Shown here piece after piece: positions 1-5,807 of a stretch of DNA of 6,376 nucleotides (within the stretch, counting starts at the first letter, position 1; the number at the start of each line of letters is the position of its first letter). Origin of the DNA: Opitutia bacterium (GTDB lineage: Bacteria > Verrucomicrobiota > Verrucomicrobiae > Opitutales > Opitutaceae); assembly GCA_947442255.1 (NCBI GenBank), contig CANEVO010000078.1, positions 1 through 6,376 on the forward strand. The letters are read 5' to 3'. The notes beneath the pieces are model-generated. The model was not told where the DNA came from. It ran no database searches and saw only the letters and a program-made list of their open reading frames with translations. The position numbers and the translations under genes were made by a program.

Positions 1-129
1 AACCTCGAGGTGCCGGGCTGAGCCCCGAGGGTAGTCGCGTGCCGGACTGTCATTCGGAGCCAGAAGCGTGCCGATGACGGTAGGGTCGTCGCTCGTCGAC
101 GGGTCTGTTTTACCTCGTGCCGTTGGGGC

Positions 130-611
130 TTGCCGACGAGCGGCAGCCCGATCCCATTCGGTGTCGCTCCGCTCGCGTTGAAACATCTCCGACTGGTGAA
201 TGAAGTCTGCTCCGTTTTCGGGATGGTTCCGAACTCGTTCGGTTTCTCGATTCGCGCCCGCCCCGGGAGGGAGCGGCACCCGGGGAGCCCTGGCTGCTGC
301 TCGTCGACATCGCGATGCCGATCGTGAACGGCTTCGCGGTGTTGGAATGGATCGCGCAGCGGAAGACCGGGCCCCGCCTGCGTTCCGTCGTGCTGTCAGG
401 CTCCTGCCGGCCGGAGGATATCGAGCGGGCGAAGGCACTCGGAGCCACTGAACATGTCGTGAAGCCCTTCTCGGTCGCGGCTCTCGCGCTGGTTGCCGGG
501 CAGGCCGCCAAGGTCCATTCGGGCGACCCTTGCTTCAGGCCCCGGGGGAGAAAGCGCCGGAATCCCATGGCTTGCTTCACGATTCCGAAAATCGGTTCGA
601 CCGGTTGCTGA
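130..611 (+). pseudogene. Frameshifted single-domain response regulator (CheY/Rcp1-like receiver)
   Basis: This is a receiver domain split over two frames. The N-terminal piece is read in the frame of position 130 (helix-like stretch LALKHLRLVNEV). The rest is in the frame of position 204 onward: RDGSELVRFLD, then WLLLVDIAMP with the phosphoacceptor Asp at 306-308, VVLSGS (the Thr/Ser switch position) and VVKPF (the conserved Lys). The two frames join at the T-run 215-218, where one additional T would give a continuous product. Such proteins usually take phosphate from a histidine kinase and act by protein contact, because there is no output domain. The acidic pocket expected at the N-terminus is not recognisable, so the start is degraded or misread. 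From about 510 the frame stays open to a stop at 611, but that tail is antisense to a transposase remnant and is unlikely to be native. The receiver assignment is strong; functionality is doubtful. Confidence 0.7.
509..604 (-). mobile_element. Remnant of a DDE transposase C-terminus (IS1182-like)
   Basis: Read on the minus strand, these bases encode a stretch beginning PVEPIFGIVKQAMGFRRF and continuing LPRGL..GSPEWTLA. This matches the C-terminal signature of DDE transposases usually filed under the IS1182 group, of general form VEPVFGxIKxxxGFRxFLLRGLxxVxxEWxLxC. The Glu of VEP is the last acidic residue of the DDE triad in that family. Only about 32 codons are recognisable. The rest of the transposase would lie at higher coordinates, but that DNA holds the unrelated 81-residue ORF, and no terminal inverted repeats are visible. 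The element is therefore a dead fragment. Its reverse complement forms the unnatural tail of the response regulator on the other strand. Family naming is from motif memory; the boundaries are approximate. Confidence 0.65.
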
Positions 612-639
612 CGCAGCACGCGCGCCAACGTTATAAAAT

Positions 640-885
640 TTATGTCCCCTCGTCCGCGAGATCGCGCAGCGCGAGCTGGCCGTCGATCACCTCGAGGATC
701 GTGTCATGCTCGGGCGTCCCGACATTCATCGTCGCGCAACGGGCGCGAAATGCCTCGAGCGTCGGCCGGTCCATCCGCTTGATCGCCTCGTTGAATTCAT
801 GGAGGAGGAATTCAACTGCCTCGGCGGGCGTTTCCGGGCTCTCGGGCCGGGGTGGCAAGCCGCCCCATCTTGGTTTCTGCGCCAT
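640..885 (-). CDS. Small conserved-looking hypothetical protein, 81 aa
   Basis: The minus-strand ORF starts at ATG 883-885 (MAQKPRWGG) and ends with TAA at 640-642. After a Pro-rich N-terminus (residues 10-21) it is acidic and helical, with AEAVEFLLHEFNEAIKRMD at about 21-39 and a C-terminal helix LEVIDGQLALRDLADEG. There is no signal peptide, membrane segment or Cys cluster. I do not recognise the family. The amino-acid composition and G/C-rich third positions look like real coding, unlike the longer opposite-strand frame. An alternative start seven codons upstream (904-906) is possible, and neither start has a clear Shine-Dalgarno. It lies 124 nt downstream of the SRAP gene on the same strand, so co-transcription is possible but not shown. 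The gap to the transposase remnant is only about 35 nt. Confidence 0.6.
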   Translation of the reverse strand: MAQKPRWGGLPPRPESPETPAEAVEFLLHEFNEAIKRMDRPTLEAFRARCATMNVGTPEHDTILEVIDGQLALRDLADEGT

Positions 886-1009
886 GTTGCCGGAAACAAC
901 GCCCATCGGTTCCAGGGCTGTCGAGTCCGGACAGGGACCCAAATCGTGGGCTTCGTCGCAGTCGTCACGGCCGGACTTTTCACCCGGGGTTCCAGCCCGG
1001 ACCTTTTGT

Positions 1010-1714
1010 TCAGTCGAACAGCTCGCGTTGCACGGGGGGCGGCACGAAGTCCATCGGGGCGAGGCACTCCGGGAGATCGTGGCGCGGGGAGTTGACCAGC
1101 GTGGAGACGGGCACCGCTGCCATGTCCTCGGCTGGATGCGGCTCGGTGAGCGTGGCAACCTCTTCCGCGGCGATTGGGCCGGGGGTGAGCCAGCGGTGCG
1201 CCTCGGCCTCGTCGAGAATCGCTGGCATGCGGGAGTGGATCCGGGCCACCAGCGTATTGGCGGCCGTGGTGAGAATCGCGTAGGTGGCTGGGCGGCTCTC
1301 TGTCGCGGGCTCGAACACGCCGGCCATGAAGAAGGGGCGGCCGTCGCGCAGGTGAATGTCGAAGGGCGCCTTCGTCGATTCATCGAGACGCAGCCACTCG
1401 TAGAACCCATCGGCCGGCACGACACAGCGGTGCCGCTGCAGGGCGGAGCGGAACAGGCCGTTGGTCGCCACTTTCTCGGACTGGGCATTGATCGGGGCGA
1501 CCTTGGGCTTCGGGGATTTCCCCCAGAAGGGGACGAAGCCCCAGCGCATCGGCGTCACGACCGCCTCGCCGGCCACGTTTCGGCTGATCACGGGCAGGCT
1601 CTGGCTCGGTGCGATGTTGTACCGCGGCGCCATGACCCAGTCGGGAATGCCGAAGGTGCGACGCAGGTGCGCGGTGAGCAGGTCAGTATCCTTGATGCGA
1701 TAGCGGCCGCACAT
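1010..1714 (-). CDS. yedK: SRAP-domain protein (YedK/HMCES family), abasic-site DNA-protein crosslinker
   Basis: This encodes a 234-residue SOS response-associated peptidase (SRAP) protein. The family senses abasic sites in single-stranded DNA and forms a thiazolidine crosslink through its N-terminal Cys2, shielding the lesion during replication. All the key residues are visible: Met-Cys2-Gly-Arg-Tyr at the start (Met1 is removed to expose Cys2), NIAPSQ at 33-38, MRWGFVPFW at 56-64, the Asn of NAQSE (77), the Glu of GFYEW (106) and the His of IHSRMP (160). The length matches the 220-240 residues usual for bacterial YedK. The start at 1712-1714 is fixed by the obligatory MCGR N-terminus, although the frame is open 81 codons further upstream. 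There is no clear Shine-Dalgarno and I see no obvious LexA operator in the 200 nt upstream. The gene appears intact. Confidence 0.95.
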   Translation of the reverse strand: MCGRYRIKDTDLLTAHLRRTFGIPDWVMAPRYNIAPSQSLPVISRNVAGEAVVTPMRWGFVPFWGKSPKPKVAPINAQSEKVATNGLFRSALQRHRCVVPADGFYEWLRLDESTKAPFDIHLRDGRPFFMAGVFEPATESRPATYAILTTAANTLVARIHSRMPAILDEAEAHRWLTPGPIAAEEVATLTEPHPAEDMAAVPVSTLVNSPRHDLPECLAPMDFVPPPVQRELFD

Positions 1715-1940
1715 GATCGTCGAGCATGCCACGGCACGACGGCATGGCAATTCCGGCAATCCCTGCGGCGGTCGAACCACGGCGCGGGTTGGTGGTCGGT
1801 AGGGCGATAAATCACGCTGCGGGACGACCCCGTCCCAATTCATCGGGTAAGTCGTCTCCTGGGAGGATCGGAGAATCCCTGGGCGAGCGCCCTGTACTCG
1901 AGATAGCACTACGCGAATGAATCGATCGGCCTGCACCTGA

Positions 1941-2202
1941 ATGTCCGCCACTCCCACCCTGATCGCCTTCGACGCGTTTCTCGCGGCGATCGACGATGCG
2001 AAGATCAGCGGGTTCAGCCTTCACCAATTTCCAGACGGCCAATCTGCCCTGTTCGCAGACGCAAAAGCGGACTTCACCCCGAAGTCGTTCACCGAAAAGA
2101 AAGCCATCAATATGGAGACAGCTCTTAGTCGCTGGTCTTCGTGGGAAGTACCGGACGCTCCTCGAGCAAGCCTTCGACACCCGCGCCCCGGCGTCAGGTT
2201 AG
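1941..2202 (+). pseudogene. Small ORF of unknown function, probably frameshifted
   Basis: From ATG 1941 the first about 60 codons look like genuine coding sequence, with balanced composition and mostly G/C third positions (start MSATPTLIAFDAFLAAIDD). After about 2115 this frame becomes Trp/Ser/Arg/Pro-rich and noise-like. The +1 frame at the same place reads GLRGKYRTLLEQAFDTRAP and ends at TAG 2200-2202, which looks like a natural helical C-terminus. A single inserted base somewhere between about 2115 and 2140 would explain both, giving an original product near 85 residues. I do not recognise the family. No convincing Shine-Dalgarno precedes the ATG. The alternative is an unbroken 105-residue ORF ending at 2258. 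Confidence 0.4.
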
Positions 2203-2204
2203 CA

Positions 2205-2222
2205 GTAGGCCAGGTAGGCCAG
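2205..2222. repeat. Perfect tandem duplication of a 9-bp unit
   Basis: GTAGGCCAG occurs twice head to tail, immediately after the TAG stop at 2200-2202 and just before the convergent small gene ending at 2230. It lies in a short intergenic gap. It is probably a slippage duplication; no function is inferred. Confidence 0.6.
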
Positions 2223-2229
2223 CGCAACT

Positions 2230-2421
2230 TCATGCCGGCTGCGTCGTCCACTCCTTGAGCTTGATGGCTGCCGCGGACTTGAAGTCCTCGCCGGTGGCAT
2301 CAAGCAGATAGACCTCGTGGCGGAGATCCGGCAGCAGGGCGAGCGGAGGCACGGCGACGATTTTCGCGCCGAGACCGAGGGCGAGGAAAACGCCAGCGAG
2401 GAGATGGGACTTCGATTTCAT
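2230..2421 (-). CDS. Small exported or membrane-anchored hypothetical protein, 63 aa
   Basis: The minus-strand ORF starts at ATG 2419-2421 and ends with TGA at 2230-2232. The N-terminus has a signal-peptide pattern: basic MKSKSH followed by a hydrophobic core LLAGVFLALGLGAKIVAV (about residues 7-24). There is no lipobox Cys. The remainder is a short mixed tail including EVYLLDATGEDFKSAAAIKL and ending KEWTTQPA. Codons are strongly G/C-ending, supporting real coding. No family is recognised. No Shine-Dalgarno is obvious on this strand: the purine-rich GGGAGGAG nearby lies on the plus strand. It could be a tiny periplasmic protein or the N-terminal remnant of a larger secreted one. It converges with the 1941 ORF. 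Confidence 0.5.
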   Translation of the reverse strand: MKSKSHLLAGVFLALGLGAKIVAVPPLALLPDLRHEVYLLDATGEDFKSAAAIKLKEWTTQPA

Positions 2422-2792
2422 GAAAAGATGGATGCTGGCGGGAGGAGCGATGACAGAGAGATTCGGGAGGCGGATACGGACGGGGGCCCGGAGTCACTGG
2501 CCGGGCAATGCGAGGAGTAACATAGTGGAGACCTGCTTCTCCGCCCATGGGGTGATCACGGCACTGCCCCCCGAGTCTCAGTCAAAGTCCGTTTTGGGTT
2601 TTGTCCCATGAAGCGCGACGCGCTAGCCGGTCCGCACTCGACTTGGGATGTGCCCGGCGGGAATCAATCATGTCCGAAGCACCAGTTCTGGGCAGACTTC
2701 GCGGGGCGGTGGGTCAAATCATTCGCTTCCCGACGGGAGGACGGTAGGTTTGGAGAGGCCGCGGGGCCATCGTCACCTCACTCATTTCATTT
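2422..2792. other. Gene-poor interval between divergent small genes
   Basis: This 371-nt stretch separates the 63-residue minus-strand gene from the DUF3892 gene. Open frames crossing it have poor, Arg/Ser/Trp/His-rich composition and no family resemblance. A plus-strand GGGAGGAG followed two bases later by ATG at 2450 mimics a ribosome binding site, but the 53-codon frame it would open does not look like protein. The interval should contain the promoters of both flanking genes; I could not place a convincing -35/-10 pair. Confidence 0.5.
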
Positions 2793-3104
2793 ATGGCCCG
2801 ACCCTATCACCGCCGCGAAATTTCCACTGTCAGCCGCGCCTACAGTCGCGATCGACTCGAACGCATCGAGTCGATCAGCGGCATCAATTCCGACCGCACG
2901 CGTTGGACGCTGTCGCAGGCCGCGGTGATTGCGCGGATCGAGGCGGGTACTGACGAATTCTTCGTCAAGGCCGACAGCCAGATCGTCAAGGCCGTCGTGC
3001 TGACCCATCGGGGCGAGAAGTACCTGCAGTCCGAGCGGGAGAAGACGCATCCTGACGATCTCCTGAACCTGACCGCCGGCCCGGCCGCGGTGAGCGCCGC
3101 CTAG
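2793..3104 (+). CDS. DUF3892 domain-containing protein
   Basis: This 103-residue protein has the DUF3892 pattern: ERIESISGINSDRTRWTLSQ (residues 23-42), AVIARIEAG (44-52), FFVKADSQIVKAVVL (56-70), then EKYLQSEREKTHPDDLLNL (75-93), the last being the family's KYLxTxxDxxxxDNLLxLP-like ending. The first 20 residues are basic and variable. The molecular role of DUF3892 is unknown to me; members are small soluble proteins, often encoded alone. The start is ATG 2793 (MARPYHRRE) with no strong Shine-Dalgarno. Codons 20-28 contain a perfect 11-bp inverted repeat. The gene ends 25 nt before a strong hairpin and faces the carbonic anhydrase gene convergently. It appears complete. Confidence 0.8.
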   Translation: MARPYHRREISTVSRAYSRDRLERIESISGINSDRTRWTLSQAAVIARIEAGTDEFFVKADSQIVKAVVLTHRGEKYLQSEREKTHPDDLLNLTAGPAAVSAA

Positions 3105-3129
3105 GCAGGCCCGCAGCTCCAAACGCTCC

Positions 3130-3167
3130 GACCCAATTGCTGCCGCAGGTGCGACAGCAATTGGGTC
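3130..3167. terminator. Perfect 13-bp inverted repeat, likely shared bidirectional terminator
   Basis: GACCCAATTGCTG (3130-3142) and its exact complement CAGCAATTGGGTC (3155-3167) flank a 12-nt loop. The repeat lies between two convergent genes, 25 nt after the DUF3892 stop and 70 nt beyond the carbonic anhydrase stop. It would form the same stem from either strand. No U-tract follows in either direction, so it may work as a structural terminator or 3' stabiliser rather than a textbook intrinsic terminator. Confidence 0.7.
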
Positions 3168-3237
3168 AGGTGGGAAATGAGCGGCGAAAGTCGGAGGCGC
3201 AGGCCGCTGGCGCCGGCACGAGAAGACCGGCGCGTGA

Positions 3238-3909
3238 CTAGACCGGCGCGGCAAACGGCTCGCGCGCATCGACGGCGGCGACCGCGGCACGGTATTGGGG
3301 AACGAACTCGGGCACGGCTGAAACGCTCATACCAAGGTTCCGCAGCAGGCCGTCCTTTAGCCCGTAGATCCAGCTGTGCACCACCAGCGACTGGCCACGG
3401 AGCCAGGCATCGCGCACGATCGTAGTCTGGCAGACGTTGCTCACCTGTTCGAGCACGTTGAGCTCGCAAAGCCGGTTGGTGCGAACCTGGTCGCCCTGCA
3501 CGGCGTTGAGGCAGCGATCGTGCTTTTCCGCCACATCCTGTACGTGCCGCAGCCAGTTGTCCGCGAGGCCGATCCGATCGCAGCGCAACGCGGCGCGCAC
3601 GCCGCTGCAGCCGTAGTGGCCGCAGACAATGATGTGTTTGACCTTCAGCACATCGACCGCGAATTGCATCACGGAGAGGCAGTTGAGGTCGGTGTGCACG
3701 ACGACATTCGCAATGTTGCGATGCACGAAGAGCTCGCCGGGGAGCAGGTTCACGATCTCGTTCGCCGGCACGCGGCTGTCCGAGCATCCAATCCACAGAT
3801 ACTCGGGCGACTGCTGGCGCGACAGCTTGAGGAAGAACTCCGCATCGGTGGCCCGGATAGCGTCGGCCCAAGCGCGGTTCTGATCGAAGAGATGATCGAG
3901 TTGTCCCAT
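3238..3909 (-). CDS. can: Beta-class carbonic anhydrase
   Basis: This 223-residue beta-carbonic anhydrase interconverts CO2 and bicarbonate in the cytoplasm, supplying bicarbonate to carboxylases. All catalytic elements are present: the first zinc ligand Cys42 and the Asp44/Arg46 dyad in GCSDSR, and His98 and Cys101 in CGHYGCSG. The numbering and length closely match those I recall for E. coli Can (about 220 residues). Other conserved stretches are FVHRNIAN (61-68) and SWIYGLKDG towards the C-terminus. The start at ATG 3907-3909 gives the usual N-terminus MGQLDHLFDQNRAWA; no strong Shine-Dalgarno is seen. The gene is transcribed alone, convergent with DUF3892 and divergent from rpoZ. A 235-codon open frame on the opposite strand is its shadow. 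Confidence 0.95.
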   Translation of the reverse strand: MGQLDHLFDQNRAWADAIRATDAEFFLKLSRQQSPEYLWIGCSDSRVPANEIVNLLPGELFVHRNIANVVVHTDLNCLSVMQFAVDVLKVKHIIVCGHYGCSGVRAALRCDRIGLADNWLRHVQDVAEKHDRCLNAVQGDQVRTNRLCELNVLEQVSNVCQTTIVRDAWLRGQSLVVHSWIYGLKDGLLRNLGMSVSAVPEFVPQYRAAVAAVDAREPFAAPV

Positions 3910-4176
3910 GCACCGCCAAGGCTTCGCGAGCGGGCCGGGTTGTCGACGGCAAATCCGCCCGAAGCGCCGGTGGACCGGCGTGGGCGGGCAATATCCGGGC
4001 TAAAGGCGTGGTCGGACAATCCCTTGGCCGTCCGAAGGATGCGGGAGGACGATATACATCGTGTTCCGCTGGCTGCCGGCTAGGAAGATGGTCACGGCAC
4101 CCCCGACGAGGGCTGCGGCCGTAAAACGCTTTTCACCATTCTATGAACATCCATTGCCAGTCATTCAGTGCAACCC

Positions 4177-4181
4177 AGGGA
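4177..4181 (+). promoter_or_regulatory. Shine-Dalgarno for rpoZ, supporting a GTG start
   Basis: AGGGA at 4177-4181 sits five bases before GTG 4187-4189. No comparable site precedes the ATG codons at 4061 or 4088 in the same frame, and conservation of the protein also begins at the GTG. Confidence 0.65.
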
Positions 4182-4186
4182 ACGAA

Positions 4187-4408
4187 GTGAGAGACGATTA
4201 TCTGCGCGACGCACTGAAAGTGGTCGATGACCCCAACATTCTTGTGAACGTGGTTTCGCGTCGCGTGAAGCAGCTCCGGCGCGGCAACCGCCCGCTGATC
4301 GAATCGCTGGAAAAGCTTTCCGCCGAAGATACCGCCCTGCGCGAAATCGCCGAGGGCAAGATCAGCTACGAGCTGGCGACCCCGGAAACGCTGCGGCACG
4401 GCCGCTAG
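4187..4408 (+). CDS. rpoZ: DNA-directed RNA polymerase omega subunit
   Basis: This 73-residue omega subunit promotes assembly and stability of RNA polymerase by clamping the beta' subunit. The Rpb6/omega fold is recognisable: DDYLRDALKVVDDPNILVNV at about 3-22, then VSRRVKQLRRGNRPLIES (the R...L..G..PLI element) and TALREIAEGKISYEL, the conserved AL.EI..GKI motif. Family members are usually 65-100 residues. I chose GTG 4187 because a Shine-Dalgarno precedes it and because the 42 upstream in-frame codons (from 4061) look non-coding. It probably has its own promoter in the 277-nt gap after the divergent carbonic anhydrase; none could be placed confidently. Its TAG stop (4406-4408) overlaps the stop of the convergent glycosyltransferase. 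Confidence 0.9.
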   Translation: MRDDYLRDALKVVDDPNILVNVVSRRVKQLRRGNRPLIESLEKLSAEDTALREIAEGKISYELATPETLRHGR

Positions 4409-5133
4409 TCGGACCGTCGAACCGCCTGGCGGAGCTGCCAGAGGTGCGCGAGATACTCCCGGTAGACACGGAGCGTGACTTTGCTGCGCCCGTGGCGGCG
4501 CTCATCGAAGACGTAGGGGACGTCGGTGATGTTTTGGATCGTGCCACGCACGAGGACCTCCAGGAGGATCTTATATCCGATCGGTTTTAAGACTGACACT
4601 TGGAGCGCGGTCCGGCGCACGATGAACAACCCGCTCATGGGATCTGACGTGCCCCGGGCGGAGGGAACGAAAGCCGAGGCGAGGAGCTGGGCGGTGCGCG
4701 AAATCAGGCGCCGGCCCAGATTCCATGTGCTGACGCCGCCGCCCGTGGCATTGCGGGTGCCGACCGCGAGATCGGCCCCGGCGGCGACGGCATCGATCAA
4801 CGGAGATAGAATTTCCGGTGGATGCTGGAGGTCGGCATCGATTACCCCCAGCCAGTCGCCGCGGGCTGCCTGCCAGCCGGCGACCACAGCCGTGGCCAGG
4901 CCGCGTCGGCCCTGCCGGCGAATGACACTCACGGCGGGGTGAAGGCGGGCCAGCGCGGCCGCGTGCTCCCACGTCAGGTCCGGGCTGTCGTCATCCACCA
5001 CGATGATTTCGTACGACCCCGGCATCCGGGCGTCCAACACCGCCGAGGTCCGGCCGATGAACGCCGCCAAATTGATGCGTTCGTTGTACGTCGGTGCGAC
5101 CAGCGAGAGGAAGGGCGTTGGCCGGAGAGTCAT
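4405..5133 (-). CDS. Family 2 glycosyltransferase, Dpm1/polyprenyl-phosphate mannosyltransferase-like
   Basis: This 242-residue GT-A glycosyltransferase probably transfers a hexose from a nucleotide sugar to polyprenyl phosphate at the cytoplasmic membrane face, providing donors for envelope glycans or protein glycosylation. The motifs follow the Dpm1 order: LVAPTYNE (11-18), IIVVDDDSPD (43-52), a DAD metal-binding motif in VIDADLQHPPE (98-107), DPMSGLF (164-170), and the C-terminal ERRHGRSK (211-218). It is a single catalytic domain without the C-terminal membrane domains of ArnC/GtrB relatives. The exact sugar cannot be told. I start it at ATG 5131-5133, just before LRPTPFLSLVAPTYNE. The frame is open to 5418, but that extension would read antisense through the tRNA gene and is artefactual. 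It converges with rpoZ with overlapping stops. Confidence 0.88.
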   Translation of the reverse strand: MTLRPTPFLSLVAPTYNERINLAAFIGRTSAVLDARMPGSYEIIVVDDDSPDLTWEHAAALARLHPAVSVIRRQGRRGLATAVVAGWQAARGDWLGVIDADLQHPPEILSPLIDAVAAGADLAVGTRNATGGGVSTWNLGRRLISRTAQLLASAFVPSARGTSDPMSGLFIVRRTALQVSVLKPIGYKILLEVLVRGTIQNITDVPYVFDERRHGRSKVTLRVYREYLAHLWQLRQAVRRSD

Positions 5134-5313
5134 GCCGCGGTAATGTGTCCCAGGGGTGTCGGTCGCATGGCTGTCGCTACGCCGCCGCGGTGCCAACGTC
5201 ACCATCAAAGGCGCGCCCGTCGCGATGGGCGCACGACCCCCGATGGAGTTGCGATGTGCGACACCGGGCTTGACCGGTGGCAGGGGAAGGCGAAGCTTTT
5301 TTGTCTGCGTCTT

Positions 5314-5387
5314 GCGGGCGTAGTTTAATGGTAAAACTCCAGTTTTCCAAACTGGTCTCGGGGGTTCGATTCCCCCCGCCCGCTCCA
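5314..5387 (+). tRNA. tRNA-Gly (anticodon UCC), CCA encoded
   Basis: A full cloverleaf can be drawn by eye. The acceptor stem GCGGGCG (5314-5320) pairs with CGCCCGC (5377-5383), the discriminator is T5384 and CCA is encoded at 5385-5387. The D-arm is GTTT/AAAC. The anticodon stem CCAGT (5339-5343) pairs with ACTGG (5351-5355) around loop TTTCCAA, placing TCC at 5346-5348. The T stem GGGGG/CCCCC encloses TTCGATT. The tRNA decodes GGA and possibly other GGN codons. It looks functional. It sits directly upstream of a truncated pilC, so it may have served as an integration or recombination site. Confidence 0.97.
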
Positions 5388-5461
5388 ATGGGAGTGCCGC
5401 TGCAGTCCGACTGGCCACTCATGCGGATTGAATTCACGAAATCGCCAAGCATGTCAGCTAG

Positions 5462-5737
5462 GGTGGCCAGGTTTCCGAGGTGCTGGCCGCGAACACCTTC
5501 TTCCCGCCGATGATGAAGCACATGGTCAAGGCCGGCGAATCGACGGGTAACGTCGACGGGATGATGAACAAGGTGGCAGACTTTTACGACGTGGAGTGCG
5601 AAGCGACGGTGTCCGCCCTGACTTCACCGATCGAGCCGATGCTGATTGTCTTCCTGGGCGTTGTGGTGGGTGGCATCGTCATGGCGATGTTCCTCCCTAT
5701 TTTCCAGCTCAGCGCCGTCGCGGGCGGCCTGCAATAA
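5462..5737 (+). pseudogene. pilC: C-terminal fragment of PilC/GspF-family type IV pilus inner-membrane protein
   Basis: From GGQVSEVL this frame encodes about 91 residues of the PilC/GspF C-terminus. PilC is the inner-membrane platform of type IV pilus and type II secretion machines. Visible features are FPPMMKHMVKAGESTG (the FPxM...MxxxGExxG signature), KVADFYDVE, SPIEPMLIVFLG, and a final transmembrane segment at roughly 5636-5710 ending LPIFQL, followed by TAA 5735-5737. Full PilC proteins are about 400 residues, so over three quarters is missing. In frame just upstream lie TAG at 5459-5461 and TGA at 5429-5431. The short peptide between them (IHEIAKHVS) could be further decayed PilC sequence, with the TAG possibly replacing a CAG. 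A GTG at 5480 could start a short product, but it would be non-functional as PilC. The next gene is an NtrC/PilR-like regulator, consistent with a pilus locus. Confidence 0.8.
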
Positions 5738-5773
5738 GCTCTTCCTCAGCGCCGTGATTTTGCGCTCCCGTCC

Positions 5774-5794
5774 CCGGAACGGCTAACGCTCCGG
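5774..5794. repeat. Short imperfect hairpin in the pilC-regulator gap
   Basis: CCGGA (5774-5778) pairs with TCCGG (5790-5794). After one A/C mismatch, CG pairs with CG around a GCTAA loop, giving seven of eight pairs. TTTCTC follows on the plus strand. It could be a weak terminator for pilC or a leader structure of the downstream regulator. It also resembles small dispersed palindromes common in such genomes. Confidence 0.4.
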
Positions 5795-5807
5795 TTTCTC
5801 CCGCTTC

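Noticed and set aside
971..1007. Short GC hairpin and CCGGAC-TTTT near-repeat downstream of the SRAP stop
   Set aside because: The stem is only 5 bp and no T-run follows on the gene's strand; too weak to call a terminator.
530..1810. 426-codon open frame on the plus strand
   Set aside because: It is antisense to the SRAP gene and the 81-residue gene. The product is low-complexity, rich in Arg/Gly/His, with no family motif. It is a high-GC shadow.
1715..1957. Upstream starts for the SRAP protein
   Set aside because: The SRAP catalytic Cys must be residue 2, which fixes the start at the MCGR codons (1712-1714).
2450..2611. Plus-strand frame after GGGAGGAG at 2450
   Set aside because: There is a good-looking ribosome site, but the product is Arg/Ser-rich with no motif and the codon pattern is poor.
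3376..4083. 235-codon plus-strand frame
   Set aside because: It lies opposite the carbonic anhydrase, whose catalytic residues are all present on the minus strand. The plus-strand product has no recognisable domain.
4061..4186. ATG 4061 or 4088 as the rpoZ start
   Set aside because: The upstream codons do not resemble omega subunits, and a Shine-Dalgarno precedes GTG 4187.
5213..5279. Two 6-bp hairpins (5213-5232 and 5262-5279) upstream of the glycosyltransferase
   Set aside because: Short GC-rich stems are expected by chance at this base composition; there is no riboswitch or attenuator pattern.
5134..5418. N-terminal extension of the glycosyltransferase
   Set aside because: The extra codons translate the antisense of tRNA-Gly, giving the familiar GGIEPPRPVWKTG artefact; the family N-terminus begins just after ATG 5133.
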